A DNA stretch of 64,000 nucleotides from Tenacibaculum sp. 190524A02b. Its GTDB lineage: Bacteria > Bacteroidota > Bacteroidia > Flavobacteriales > Flavobacteriaceae. A program made the translations under genes and the position numbers. Location: NCBI RefSeq assembly GCF_964036645.1, contig NZ_OZ038525.1, positions 3,600,001-3,664,000 on the forward strand, in the 5' to 3' direction. The notes under the pieces were generated by a model that made no database searches, was not told the DNA's origin, and saw only the letters and a list, made by a program, of their open reading frames with translations. This document shows positions 51,967-61,036 of the stretch, one piece after another. The stretch's first letter is position 1, and every line of letters starts with the position of its first letter.

Positions 51967-54522
51967 TTATATTTTGTCTATTTTGATATCTTCAACAGTT
52001 ATTCCTTTATCTTTAAGGTAAGAAATGAATTGTTTTATATGTTTTTCCCAAGTTTTATAATGCCCTGTAGCGTTATTTATTGAAATAATATAACCATTAT
52101 AAACTTCTATTTCTCCAGCCATAGCTACTGGTTGTCCAGATAGAAAACTTGAATGATGTATTACTCCAATATCATAATGTTTTGATGCAAAAATTCTTCC
52201 ATGTTCGTCCATGACAAAAATAGCCTTTCCGTTATTCATCATATCATTTATATCTAAAGAGTCGAAAAATTCTCCGTTTGAATCAATTAGCCTATTATTT
52301 TGGATAAATAATTCATTTTTACTCTTTTTATATTCATCAAAGTAGATTACTTTGTCAGGATAAAACTTACTTTTTTTGCCTGTATATGGATGAAGGCCTA
52401 GATTTTCACCTAAGTATTCTCTATGCATAGTCTTTAGGTCTAAACCTATTTCTTTTGATTTTCTTGCTACTCGAACTAGTTCATCTAAATATTCATCTAT
52501 ATATTGTCTTTGATATAATTGATTATCTATTAGAAGTTCTTCTAGGAATAACTTACTTTCTTTTATTGTAAGGTTATGTTTAATGTCTTTACCTTTATAA
52601 GAGAAAGTGTATAAACCTTCTTCATTTTTCAACATAGAAACACCAATACTATTAAGCTTTTTCCATGCATTGGCTTTAAATAGTTTAAAAACACTGTTGG
52701 CAAATAAAGAAATAGGATCAACAAAAGTATAAGCAACATCATCAATAAGAATAGCTTTTGCTTGTAAGGAAATTATAAACTCATCAATCCAAGCTTTTAA
52801 CGTATCTAAATGTTTGGGAACGTTTTTAGAAAATTCTAAAATCTTTTTTACCAAACTCACAAAAGTGTTCATACTAAACGTAATGGTTTTTTGAACAGTT
52901 TTTGCGGTGGTTTTAACTAAAGACTTGTACGATTGTAATACCGCTTTTAAAGCTTTGGCAATATTTCCTGTTCCGCCAGTAGTAAAAAAAGTAACCACTT
53001 CAGAAGCAATAAAACCAACTAAAAAGCCAAAGTAATAACCAATAGCACCAGGATCAGTAACTGTGTTTCCAATTTTGTTAGTGATATTAGTTAACAGCAT
53101 GCCGGCTTGTTTAGGAAGGTTGCTTAAAAAATCTAGTAGTTTTTTAAAATTTTCCTTAGTAAAAGCATTATATACGCTATCAATAGTATTTTCTATACTT
53201 TCTACAAACAAACTGAGATAGCTTGCAGGATTTTCAAAGAACTTGGTAGATTGGATACTACCATTAAGTATGCCAATTAACAAGGCTAATATATCAAAAA
53301 CGGATTTGATAAATTCAATAATACTGTTAATTAATCCTACTAACAAGCCGTTAATAAAGTTGTAAAAGGATATTAGCGAGTTTTGAACTTTGGTAAAAAA
53401 AGACTGTAAAAGTTCTGGAATACTTTGTAGTAAAGAAACTATTTTGTCTGTATTAAACGGAATAATTTTACCTAAAAAAGCATGCTGTTTAAAGAGTTTT
53501 TCTAGGTAACTAACTTTGTTCTCTAGCGGTTGGAAATAGGTTTTGTATGTGTTTTTTACAAACGTTTCTGTATTAATTATAGCATCTTTAGTAAGCTTAG
53601 GGAGTAATGATTTGAATTTTGGGTTTTCTTTACCATCATCGGTTAGAGTTTTCCAGTATTCAGCACCTAGTTTTAATTGTTCTAGTTCTTTACTTACCGT
53701 ATTTACACCTTCTTTAAGGGTAGATAAAGTTATATCTGTACTCCAACGAATAACTTTACCGCTTCCTTGCGCACCTTGTAAAAGTAAAAGGTAAAACCAA
53801 CTATTACTGTTTTTTAACTCTTGTTGAATCATGTTAGATAGCTCAGTAGATTTAATGTTTACACCATAAGCTCTGGCAATTTCAGAAATCCTAATACGGT
53901 CTGTTTCTGGAAGTGTTTTTATGTTTTTACCTACTTTTAACCGGAATACTGTACCAAAGGCATTGGTACCAGAATTTCGTTCTATAAAAACAGCAACTTC
54001 ATGATTGTTTACTTGATTAATTTTTTGATAAGCATGTTCCAGTCTTGCTCCATCTTCTGAAATAAATACGGTAGGGAAAGCATCATACTCTACATTGTAA
54101 TTAGGTTTACTTTTATTATCACCAACAAAAACATTATAATTAGTTAAACTTTCATCTAAACGTATGTAGTTTTTTCCGTTAATGGTATAATAAGGTACTT
54201 TTCCATTGTTAAATTTTCGTTGGTGTTGGCGTATTATTTGAGCTGTTTCTTTAGTGGGTTTAAATTCAAATTTATCAGTGTTTCCTGTTGGAGCAGGTGT
54301 TTGCGCTAAGAAAAAATCACCATACTCACCAGAAAGTGTTCTATTGAAATGTATAAACCATCTATTAGCTAGGTGGTATCCTTTTTCTATTTCAACAAAA
54401 AGAACATTGTTTACGGGTTTAATATCTTTAATTTTTTCTTGTAGCGTATCTGAAAACACAACCATGTCACCAAAATTGGTTTTGTGTTTAAAATGTTTTT
54501 TTCCATAAATATGCGTCTGCAT
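51967..54522 (-). CDS. Polymorphic toxin with large N-terminal delivery region
   Basis: 851 residues. N-terminal ~1-230: unassigned, mixed alpha/beta (FGDMVVFSDTLQEKIKDIKP); ~240-400 helical; ~380-560 contains several hydrophobic stretches (NGLLVGLINSIIEFIKSVFD, AIGYYFGFLVGFIASEVVTF), as in pre-toxin regions; ~610-640 YTFVDPISLFANSVFKLF; C-terminal ~765-825 FVMDEHGRIFASKHYDIG, then IHHSSFLSGQPVAMAGEIEV and GHYKTWEKH, a toxin-tip module I recall from many Rhs/polymorphic toxins; its activity is unknown. No signal peptide, T9SS domain, Rhs or PAAR motif is seen. Coupled to the immunity gene at 51612. Confidence 0.78.
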   Translation of the reverse strand: MQTHIYGKKHFKHKTNFGDMVVFSDTLQEKIKDIKPVNNVLFVEIEKGYHLANRWFIHFNRTLSGEYGDFFLAQTPAPTGNTDKFEFKPTKETAQIIRQHQRKFNNGKVPYYTINGKNYIRLDESLTNYNVFVGDNKSKPNYNVEYDAFPTVFISEDGARLEHAYQKINQVNNHEVAVFIERNSGTNAFGTVFRLKVGKNIKTLPETDRIRISEIARAYGVNIKSTELSNMIQQELKNSNSWFYLLLLQGAQGSGKVIRWSTDITLSTLKEGVNTVSKELEQLKLGAEYWKTLTDDGKENPKFKSLLPKLTKDAIINTETFVKNTYKTYFQPLENKVSYLEKLFKQHAFLGKIIPFNTDKIVSLLQSIPELLQSFFTKVQNSLISFYNFINGLLVGLINSIIEFIKSVFDILALLIGILNGSIQSTKFFENPASYLSLFVESIENTIDSVYNAFTKENFKKLLDFLSNLPKQAGMLLTNITNKIGNTVTDPGAIGYYFGFLVGFIASEVVTFFTTGGTGNIAKALKAVLQSYKSLVKTTAKTVQKTITFSMNTFVSLVKKILEFSKNVPKHLDTLKAWIDEFIISLQAKAILIDDVAYTFVDPISLFANSVFKLFKANAWKKLNSIGVSMLKNEEGLYTFSYKGKDIKHNLTIKESKLFLEELLIDNQLYQRQYIDEYLDELVRVARKSKEIGLDLKTMHREYLGENLGLHPYTGKKSKFYPDKVIYFDEYKKSKNELFIQNNRLIDSNGEFFDSLDINDMMNNGKAIFVMDEHGRIFASKHYDIGVIHHSSFLSGQPVAMAGEIEVYNGYIISINNATGHYKTWEKHIKQFISYLKDKGITVEDIKIDKI

Positions 54523-54612
54523 AGCTTTTGTTTTTTTAAGTTAAAAAACAAGTCTTTTTTTGTTGAAGCTTTTGTAGTTTTTGAAAATACCTCAAGGATG
54601 AAAAATTAAGCA

Positions 54613-54654
54613 TAAGTGGTTGTATAATGAAAAATCACTATACAAAACCACTTA
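54613..54654 (-). terminator. Hairpin between the 1167-residue gene and the toxin gene
   Basis: TAAGTGGTTGTATA (54613-54626) pairs with TATACAAAACCACTTA (54639-54654) with a 2-nt bulge; TTAATTTTTC follows on the minus strand. It may reduce read-through into the toxin gene. Confidence 0.6.
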
Positions 54655-54696
54655 AACACTTTAACTGTTTTTAAATAAGACTTGCTGTTAATATTA

Positions 54697-57600
54697 TTAT
54701 GCTACTGTGTTGGTTGCGCCAACAATGTCATAATCTACTCCGTCTGGTGAGGTTTTTACAGTGTCAAATAAACCATTTCCTTCACAGTTTGGGTTGCATG
54801 GTAACCCTCCTTCGTTTAATGCCACAGAGTCAGCTTGTAAAACAGTTAATGAAGTAGGAACTCTTGTTTCCCAAGTGCCTTCAACTTCACCTTGAACAGT
54901 TTGTAGCTCTTCAGCAATTGACAAGTATAATTCGTTATCCATATCAGTAACCATTCCTTTACCATTCCAAATTTCACCTGTTTTCATATACCAGTTTATG
55001 GCGTCTTCAAACCCTGGGCGAATAGGTACTATGGCTCTTGCCATAGCGCTTTGTAAAAATGCTTTAAAAATAGGATCATTACCTCCTTCAATACTTACTG
55101 AAGTTCCCCAGTCTTTCTTGGCTCCATAAAAATACGGGTAGAAGGTATATGCCATGATTTCCCAGTCAAAAGCTTGCTCAAAAAACTTCACCACTTCAAT
55201 GTGTTTTTGTAAGCTTTGATCTCTATTTATTGTTTTATAGTCTTGGTTAACATAATGACTATCTGCAGTATTAATGTCAAAAGGTTTGGTCATTAAATCA
55301 ATAGCAATACGTTTTAATTCTCTTTTTTCTATTGATCTGTTTATTAAGGTACTTTTATTGCTAAACACCCCTTTTTGTTCATTTTGTTCTTGTTTTCTTT
55401 CTTCTTTTTGAAGTTTTAATTTGTCTTCATATTCCTTTAGTTCAATATTGTAATCTTGTAACATTGAATTGTAGCTATCCATTAACTTTTTGTAAGCTTT
55501 ACTTTTCCATTCGTTAATAGATCTATCAGAAAGTTTACAATTAATTTCAAGACTAATATTGTATCTTCCCATATCCCATGCATTGATGGAGTAACTAACT
55601 TTTTCAGTAATATTACTTAATTCTCCTTTAGGACTCCAGTTGTTAGTTCCAGTAATTTTACCACCAACATTAAAACTAAGTAAGCTCATTCTCCAAGGTT
55701 CCACACCATGTGCGTGTGTAGCTGAGATGGCAGCTTTGTAATAAAAAGCTTCATAGTTTTCAGGAATATTTAAAGAATAACTAGCAGCATGACCTCCTTT
55801 ACCAAAGGCTCCAGAAACAATATCTGTAATTTTAATTTGGCTATCTAAAGGAGTGTCAATATCAATATTGTATTTTCCTTCTAATCCTTGGTAATTACTC
55901 TCAGTAATATCAGACGGAACACGTATTGGAGCTCCTTCAATGTCTTTTGGGTGTATAGGTTTTATAGGTTCTTTAATAAAACTCCCTTTGTTAGAGTTAG
56001 ACTGTAGGTTTACTAAGAACTTAGCAGGTTCTGGTAAGGCAAATTCATACATTAGACGTTTGCCGTAGTTAACCATTTTATTTTTATAGATTTTATCTAC
56101 CCATCTATATACACCATTAATATGCTTGTCACCTTTTCTGTTGTCAAAGCCATGAGAATTGTTTTCTTCAAACTCCTGAAGCATTCTAGAGGTACGTTTT
56201 ACACTTGTTTTTTGTATCACTTTTTCTAGTGCTCTTTCAGTAACATCTTGAGCATAGGTTTTTGCTTGTAAATTTGAATCAGAACTAGAGCTATTGTTAC
56301 TTGTGTTAAAATTAGAACCGAAGTTGAACTGTGTTCCAATTCCTCCATGTACACTTGCGTTGGCTCCAAAATTAGTAGCTGTGTCTTTATTTACAATAGA
56401 GGAAGCTTCAGTTTGCATTTCATTTCTTTCAGTAGATGAAGTGTCTGTTAAGTTTTCGGTTTCTTTTTCAGAGCTTCTTTCTGTAGAGTTTTCAAAACTT
56501 GTTAAATTCTTTGTTGATCGTTCCTTGTATTCTCTAGCCATAATATTTTCTATATGAGATACTTCTCCAGGAACATAACAGCAAAGCTCTTGCTCTACAC
56601 GTCTAAAGTCAGCTATTCCTAAATTTGAAATCCCATATAAAATACCGTCACCGCCTACATCAATTTTATCTGATTCATTTTCTTTGCATTGCCCAAAAAT
56701 CCCTTCAGATTCTAAATAACCGTCTTTTATAAGAATATTGAAGTCGTCAGGCCCAAAGTTGATTGTTAATCCATTGCTCAATACAAATTGGCCACTAATA
56801 AAATAACTTCCTTGGTTAATAAAGTTTCCTGAATCAGGAAATAGTCTAATTTCTAAGATTGAATCTGATTTTCCTCTTTTTGTTTCAACTAAGGTATTTG
56901 TGTGTAAGGATTTTCCACTTGAATTTGTAATTTCATAACTACATGAATCTATAGATATTTTAGAAGCATCTTCAACTTTTAATAAAATAATGATGCTCGA
57001 TTCTCTTTTTTGATTACTGTCTAAATAACCAGTGTAAGAATATAGAGGTTTTTGTTTTTCGATATCAATATCTACACTTTCTCCTAAAACATTAACAGTT
57101 TTAACTCTTTCAGGTGTAGAATTAAAAATGGTTTGATATTGTTCTTTTATTTTATCGGTTAAAACTTTTTTAACACCAGAAAATGTGTCAATATCTTTAA
57201 TATCACTAGCGTTTAGAAAATTTAAAGTTTCTTCTGAAAACTGTGAGTTTGAGTCTTTGACAACAGGCACTCTGTTAATTTCTATTGCTTCGGTAAATTT
57301 AAATTCTGGTAAATCTAAATCAGGGTATACTTCAAAGGTTTTTTCTACTCCAGATTCAAAATCCATATATTTTTTAAGAGAAGGTTTAGCAGCATCTTTC
57401 AATGCAGTAACTTCTGTATTGTAAGTATCTAATGCTGTTTTGTATCTTAATTCCTCTTTTTTTCGGTATACATTTTCTTGCTTTTCAACTTCTGATAAAA
57501 CTTGTTTGTATTGAAGAGCTCTCTTTTTAGCTTGTTCAACTTTTAAATCAGCTTTCATATAGTTAGTTAAGCTAGTTGAAAGTGTTTGTTGTTGATTTAG

Positions 57601-58200
57601 CGTTTGCTCTTTACTTGAAAAAACAACTTCTTTAGGGATTACGACACTAGCGTTCGCTCTGCGTACAAAGCTCTTTTCGTCTTCATTGGTAAAAACGATT
57701 TCTCTAACTGACTTAGAAGGTAAGCTTGTTTCAAAAGTTTTAAAAGCTTTTAAAAATTGATTAGCAACTAGTAGTTGAATTAAATATTCCCTAATACTTA
57801 CTGATGCTTTGTTTATTGTTTGATAAAATAAATTATCCCAAATTAAAAGCTCTTCATCAAGAGTAAGTATTTGTGCATTATTAAGGTTAGATCTAATAGA
57901 TATGTATGATAAATTATTTTTGTGACGAATTAACCAGTTTGAAAATTTATAAAGTCCAGCGTGTAGACCTTTTACTTCTTCTTTTTTACTTATTGGAATG
58001 AATCTTGAATTAAATGCAGACTTAAGAGCTGATTTTCTTTCTTCTTCTTTTGTGATGTTTTTAATAGCTTTAAAGGCAATACTTTCAGTTTTTTTTGATG
58101 CAGGAAACTCGATGAATCCTTTTTCTTTATCTTCAATAGTTTGCGGCCCACGTAAAGTAATAAATCTAAATAAATTTGATTTGATTGGTTTCTTACTCAT
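54697..58200 (-). CDS. Giant uncharacterised island protein (1167 residues)
   Basis: No named family recognised. Residues ~1-190 are helical, ~190-290 a Lys/Glu coiled-coil, ~380-520 a beta domain (KVEDASKISIDSCSYEITNS), ~560-640 a Ser/Thr/Asn-rich region (NFGANASVHGGIGTQFNFGS), ~690-760 a conserved block HGFDNRKGDKHINGVYRWVD then YGKRLMYEFALPEPAKFLV, ~980-1100 a helical/beta domain (YFYGAKKDWGTSVSIEGGND). No signal peptide or TM segments. The HINGVYRWVD block is familiar from other large bacterial proteins, without known function. As the first gene of the island operon, driven by the repressor-facing promoter, it may be the structural or delivery partner of the toxin and fibre proteins. Confidence 0.6.
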   Translation of the reverse strand: MSKKPIKSNLFRFITLRGPQTIEDKEKGFIEFPASKKTESIAFKAIKNITKEEERKSALKSAFNSRFIPISKKEEVKGLHAGLYKFSNWLIRHKNNLSYISIRSNLNNAQILTLDEELLIWDNLFYQTINKASVSIREYLIQLLVANQFLKAFKTFETSLPSKSVREIVFTNEDEKSFVRRANASVVIPKEVVFSSKEQTLNQQQTLSTSLTNYMKADLKVEQAKKRALQYKQVLSEVEKQENVYRKKEELRYKTALDTYNTEVTALKDAAKPSLKKYMDFESGVEKTFEVYPDLDLPEFKFTEAIEINRVPVVKDSNSQFSEETLNFLNASDIKDIDTFSGVKKVLTDKIKEQYQTIFNSTPERVKTVNVLGESVDIDIEKQKPLYSYTGYLDSNQKRESSIIILLKVEDASKISIDSCSYEITNSSGKSLHTNTLVETKRGKSDSILEIRLFPDSGNFINQGSYFISGQFVLSNGLTINFGPDDFNILIKDGYLESEGIFGQCKENESDKIDVGGDGILYGISNLGIADFRRVEQELCCYVPGEVSHIENIMAREYKERSTKNLTSFENSTERSSEKETENLTDTSSTERNEMQTEASSIVNKDTATNFGANASVHGGIGTQFNFGSNFNTSNNSSSSDSNLQAKTYAQDVTERALEKVIQKTSVKRTSRMLQEFEENNSHGFDNRKGDKHINGVYRWVDKIYKNKMVNYGKRLMYEFALPEPAKFLVNLQSNSNKGSFIKEPIKPIHPKDIEGAPIRVPSDITESNYQGLEGKYNIDIDTPLDSQIKITDIVSGAFGKGGHAASYSLNIPENYEAFYYKAAISATHAHGVEPWRMSLLSFNVGGKITGTNNWSPKGELSNITEKVSYSINAWDMGRYNISLEINCKLSDRSINEWKSKAYKKLMDSYNSMLQDYNIELKEYEDKLKLQKEERKQEQNEQKGVFSNKSTLINRSIEKRELKRIAIDLMTKPFDINTADSHYVNQDYKTINRDQSLQKHIEVVKFFEQAFDWEIMAYTFYPYFYGAKKDWGTSVSIEGGNDPIFKAFLQSAMARAIVPIRPGFEDAINWYMKTGEIWNGKGMVTDMDNELYLSIAEELQTVQGEVEGTWETRVPTSLTVLQADSVALNEGGLPCNPNCEGNGLFDTVKTSPDGVDYDIVGATNTVA

Positions 58201-58515
58201 TTTTAATAATTTTTTTAAATTTTAATAAAGTGTTTACTAATCGTACTGTTGTTTGCTTTTCTAACAGTTTTGTTTTGTAATGGACTTTATTCCATAAAAT
58301 GTTTGAATTAAAAAGATGAGATTTTAAAAAAATGAAGTATTATCAAGTTAAAATCTCCAAAACGCAATCTTGAAATTATACAAATGTTTGATTTTACAAT
58401 TTTTTTGTATATTAGCAATTAATTACACTGCAAATATAACACATTTTACAAAATAATCAAAACAAAAGTGTGAAAATTTATGTAAAATGTTTGTTGTTGC
58501 TTAACTAAAATAGAT
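58201..58515. promoter_or_regulatory. Divergent control region with repressor half-sites
   Basis: 315 bp between the 1167-residue gene and the S24 repressor. Half-sites TTTTACA at 58392-58398 and 58444-58450 and TGTAAAA at 58481-58487; the last two belong to an exact 10-bp inverted repeat (ACATTTTACA 58441-58450, TGTAAAATGT 58481-58490). One half lies inside the spacer of the minus-strand promoter. No promoter was identified for the repressor. Confidence 0.7.
58431..58460 (-). promoter_or_regulatory. Consensus promoter of the island operon
   Basis: On the minus strand TTG (58460-58458), exactly 19 nt, TATATTTG (58438-58431): a perfect Bacteroidota promoter directed at the 1167-residue gene, with a leader of ~225 nt. 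The ACATTTTACA half-site overlaps the spacer, so a bound repressor would block it. Confidence 0.82.
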
Positions 58516-59316
58516 ATGGGGATATCAGAAAAAATAGCAGCTATTAGAGATGCTTTTAATTTAAATAATTTTTCGTTTTCAAAACGAATTGGAGTTACGG
58601 GAACTACCGTAGATAGTATTGTTAATGGTAGACCGCAATCGGATGGTACTCGGAAAAAAACCAAACCAGGATATGATGTGCTTACCTCTATTATTAATGA
58701 GTTTAACATAAACCCAGATTACTTGTTTGGTAAAAGTGAGGTGATGCTAAAATCAGAAGTTTCTAAAAATCAAACATATTCGGGAGTTCCAAAAGTAGTT
58801 GCTATTAATGAATCAGGGAATGAAAATGTAATTTATGTACCTACGCAAGCTAGGGCTGGATACTTAAATGGATATGGTGATGCTAGTTATATTGAACAGT
58901 TACCTTCTTTTCATATGCCGCATTTAAATAACGGAACATTTAGGTGTTTTGAAGTACAAGGAAATTCTATGGTACGTACATTTTTTGATGGTGATTTGGT
59001 TTTTGGAAAATATGTGGAAGATTTAGGAGATGTTAAAGATGGAAGAGTGTATGTGATTGTAAGTAAAAATGACGGAATTGTTTTAAAAAGGGTTATTAAT
59101 AGGATCCAAGAACGAGGAAAATTAATACTGAAAAGCGATAATAAAGATGGTAATTATCCAACTTATACTATAAATGCTGAAGAAATTATGGAGGTTTGGT
59201 ACGTAACCATGTTTGCTTCTAAACAAATGCCAGAACCAATTGACGTGTATGACAGGTTACACGATTTAGAAAGTAAAGTGGTAGAGTTACAAGAAAGGTT
59301 AAATCATAAAAATTAA
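58516..59316 (+). CDS. LexA/CI-like repressor with S24 peptidase domain
   Basis: 266 residues. N-terminal helix-turn-helix (FSFSKRIGVTGTTVDSIVNG), C-terminal S24 peptidase with Ser151 (QGNSM) and Lys191 (IVLKRV), and a cleavage site Ala114-Gly115 (QARAGYLNG). These are the parts needed for RecA-stimulated self-cleavage, so DNA damage could induce the island. Faces the 1167-residue gene; followed by two co-directional genes at 1-nt and overlapping spacing. Confidence 0.9.
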   Translation: MGISEKIAAIRDAFNLNNFSFSKRIGVTGTTVDSIVNGRPQSDGTRKKTKPGYDVLTSIINEFNINPDYLFGKSEVMLKSEVSKNQTYSGVPKVVAINESGNENVIYVPTQARAGYLNGYGDASYIEQLPSFHMPHLNNGTFRCFEVQGNSMVRTFFDGDLVFGKYVEDLGDVKDGRVYVIVSKNDGIVLKRVINRIQERGKLILKSDNKDGNYPTYTINAEEIMEVWYVTMFASKQMPEPIDVYDRLHDLESKVVELQERLNHKN

Positions 59317-59317
59317 A

Positions 59318-59938
59318 ATGCTGCGGAAAATAACACTACTTTTATTACTAATTCACTTTTCTTCTTTTTCACAATCTAATTGGCAAAAATTTAAAAAACT
59401 CTCTGCTGCCAAAAAAGCATGGGTGCTTTTTCATCCGTTTAAGGCCAAAAAAGCATTAGCTATTTCTAAAGAAACAAATAGGGTCGCTGATTCTTTAAGG
59501 AAATCACCTATACTAGATGGTGATGGGTCTGGTGGACAAGTAGATGCGTTTAGACATGCTTATTGGATGGCTAGATTGCATCAAGAAATAGGTAAAAGTG
59601 CAGCACGTTCTTTAGGGAAAGCACATGAAAAAGAAAATTACCAAACTTTTAAAAAAAGAAAACTAGAAGATGGGGTTGTGCCTGATGAAATTTCTTCAAC
59701 AATGGATTTGTTTAATAATGAAGTTGGATTAACACTTACTCAAAAAGGAAGTAAGACTTCAAGAAATGGGTTGATTTATAAAATTGTAAATGCAATTCAA
59801 CAAGGAAAAATGAAAGTTATAAAAAAAGATAAAGATGGGCAGTTTCTAACGTGTTCTGGTAACCTTATTTCAAAAGTATCTTTAAAAGGAAAATGGAAAA
59901 ATAATAAATGTTTAGTTGATTCTAATTATTCGAAATAG
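59318..59938 (+). CDS. Secreted DUF6973-like protein
   Basis: 206 residues. Signal peptide (LRKITLLLLLIHFSSFSQS). The core KKAWVLFHPFKAKKAL and DGSGGQVDAFRHAYWMARLH with HE (KAHEKEN) is typical of a domain of unknown function in Bacteroidota, resembling DUF6973 as I recall it; conserved His/Asp/Arg suggest an enzyme or ligand site. It starts 1 nt after the repressor stop, so both are probably one operon. Confidence 0.65.
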   Translation: MLRKITLLLLLIHFSSFSQSNWQKFKKLSAAKKAWVLFHPFKAKKALAISKETNRVADSLRKSPILDGDGSGGQVDAFRHAYWMARLHQEIGKSAARSLGKAHEKENYQTFKKRKLEDGVVPDEISSTMDLFNNEVGLTLTQKGSKTSRNGLIYKIVNAIQQGKMKVIKKDKDGQFLTCSGNLISKVSLKGKWKNNKCLVDSNYSK

Positions 59939-60660
59939 TGAAAAAGGTATATTTTGTTTCTGGTACCATGTGTACTGTAGATTTATGGCAATTTGTTTTT
60001 CCGAAATTAGAAAATATTCAGCCAGTACATATTGATATAACTGCTGCAATTTCTTTTGATGATATTAATAAAATTATTCTAACTACTATAAATGAACCGA
60101 GCATATTAGTAGGTTTTTCGTTAGGTGGGTTTTCTATAATGAATTTTGCGATAAATTATCCGAATATGGTTGAAAAACTAGTAGTTATAGCGGCCAATGC
60201 TAATGGTTTAGAAAAGGAAGAAATAGCATTAAGAAAAAGTACCATCGACTTTTTAGAAACACATTCTTATAAAGGAATTTCTCAAACTAGAGTCTTGCAG
60301 TTTTTGCATCCTGAAAATTATAATAATCAAGAGTTGATTTCTATTATAAAAAAGATGGATAAAGAGTTAGGGAAAGAGGTATTGATTAGACAATTGAAAG
60401 CCACTTCTAATCGTATGTCTATTTCTGAGAATTTGAAACGTATAGAAATGCCAATACTTTTTATTGCAGCTCAAGACGATAGTCTAGTTGATTCGAATAC
60501 AATAAAGAACATTGCTAAAAAATTGAAAAAAGGGAAATCTATTCTTATTAAGAATTGTGGACACATGATTCCTTTAGAAAAACCATTAGAATTAAACTAT
60601 ATTTTGAATTCATTGGCGCCACCAAAGGGTATAATACCCCGAGACTTGCCTCGAAATTAA
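59938..60660 (+). CDS. Alpha/beta hydrolase, C-terminus formed by a dispersed repeat
   Basis: 240 residues, GTG start at 59938 overlapping the preceding TAG by one base. Nucleophile motif GFSLGGFS, acid AAQDDSLVD and His NCGHMIPLEKP form an intact triad. The short (240 aa) single-domain form is like esterases of the BioH/MenH size. The final ~13 residues (APPKGIIPRDLPRN) and the stop come from repeat copy 2, so the native end was probably replaced. Confidence 0.8.
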   Translation: MKKVYFVSGTMCTVDLWQFVFPKLENIQPVHIDITAAISFDDINKIILTTINEPSILVGFSLGGFSIMNFAINYPNMVEKLVVIAANANGLEKEEIALRKSTIDFLETHSYKGISQTRVLQFLHPENYNNQELISIIKKMDKELGKEVLIRQLKATSNRMSISENLKRIEMPILFIAAQDDSLVDSNTIKNIAKKLKKGKSILIKNCGHMIPLEKPLELNYILNSLAPPKGIIPRDLPRN

Positions 60661-60710
60661 ACTTATTGTCTTGTTAAATGCCTCATGGACTTGCCCCGAG
60701 GTAGTTTACT
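60612..60710. repeat. Dispersed ~100-bp repeat, copy 2
   Basis: ATTGGCGCCACCAAAGGG to GTAGTTTACT; counterpart of 7759-7858 in the same orientation. Here GGGTATAATACCCC is a perfect palindrome (60628-60640 region), weaker in copy 1. Confidence 0.85.
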
Positions 60711-61036
60711 ATAATTTAAATTTAGTTAGTGATCAATGTTGGATTAACTATTTTCACTAACTTTATTGGTATAAACAATGCCTTTTTTCTACTAAAATTT
60801 AAATTTATTGACTGATTTTCTTTGAATAATAAATATCAAGAGATTGTTTTAAAGCACTTAGTTGTGTTTTTTTTAAGTTTAAAAGACTGGTGTTGAGTTG
60901 TTTTGCTTTGTTAGATGTAAGCAGGGTTTCTCTATTTATACCCATTCTAAATATTTAACAAAACAATTCCTAAAGTTTGTGCAAGTAGTGCATAGCCCTT
61001 AAATTTGTGGCTATTATTTAATCAACAAACAAAATA
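60661..61036. other. Intergenic region: repeat end and sdh promoter
   Basis: 376 bp containing the right half of repeat copy 2 and the promoter at 60977-61007. No other feature or small gene is evident. Confidence 0.65.
60977..61007 (+). promoter_or_regulatory. Promoter of the sdhCAB operon
   Basis: TTG (60977-60979), 20 nt, TAAATTTG (61000-61007); short leader of ~25 nt before the ATG at 61037. Confidence 0.75.

Noticed and set aside
41507..58515. A complete prophage
   Set aside because: Repressor, holin, hydrolase and fibre-like genes are present, but no integrase, terminase, portal, capsid, sheath or tube gene is recognisable, and a large share is toxin/immunity genes.
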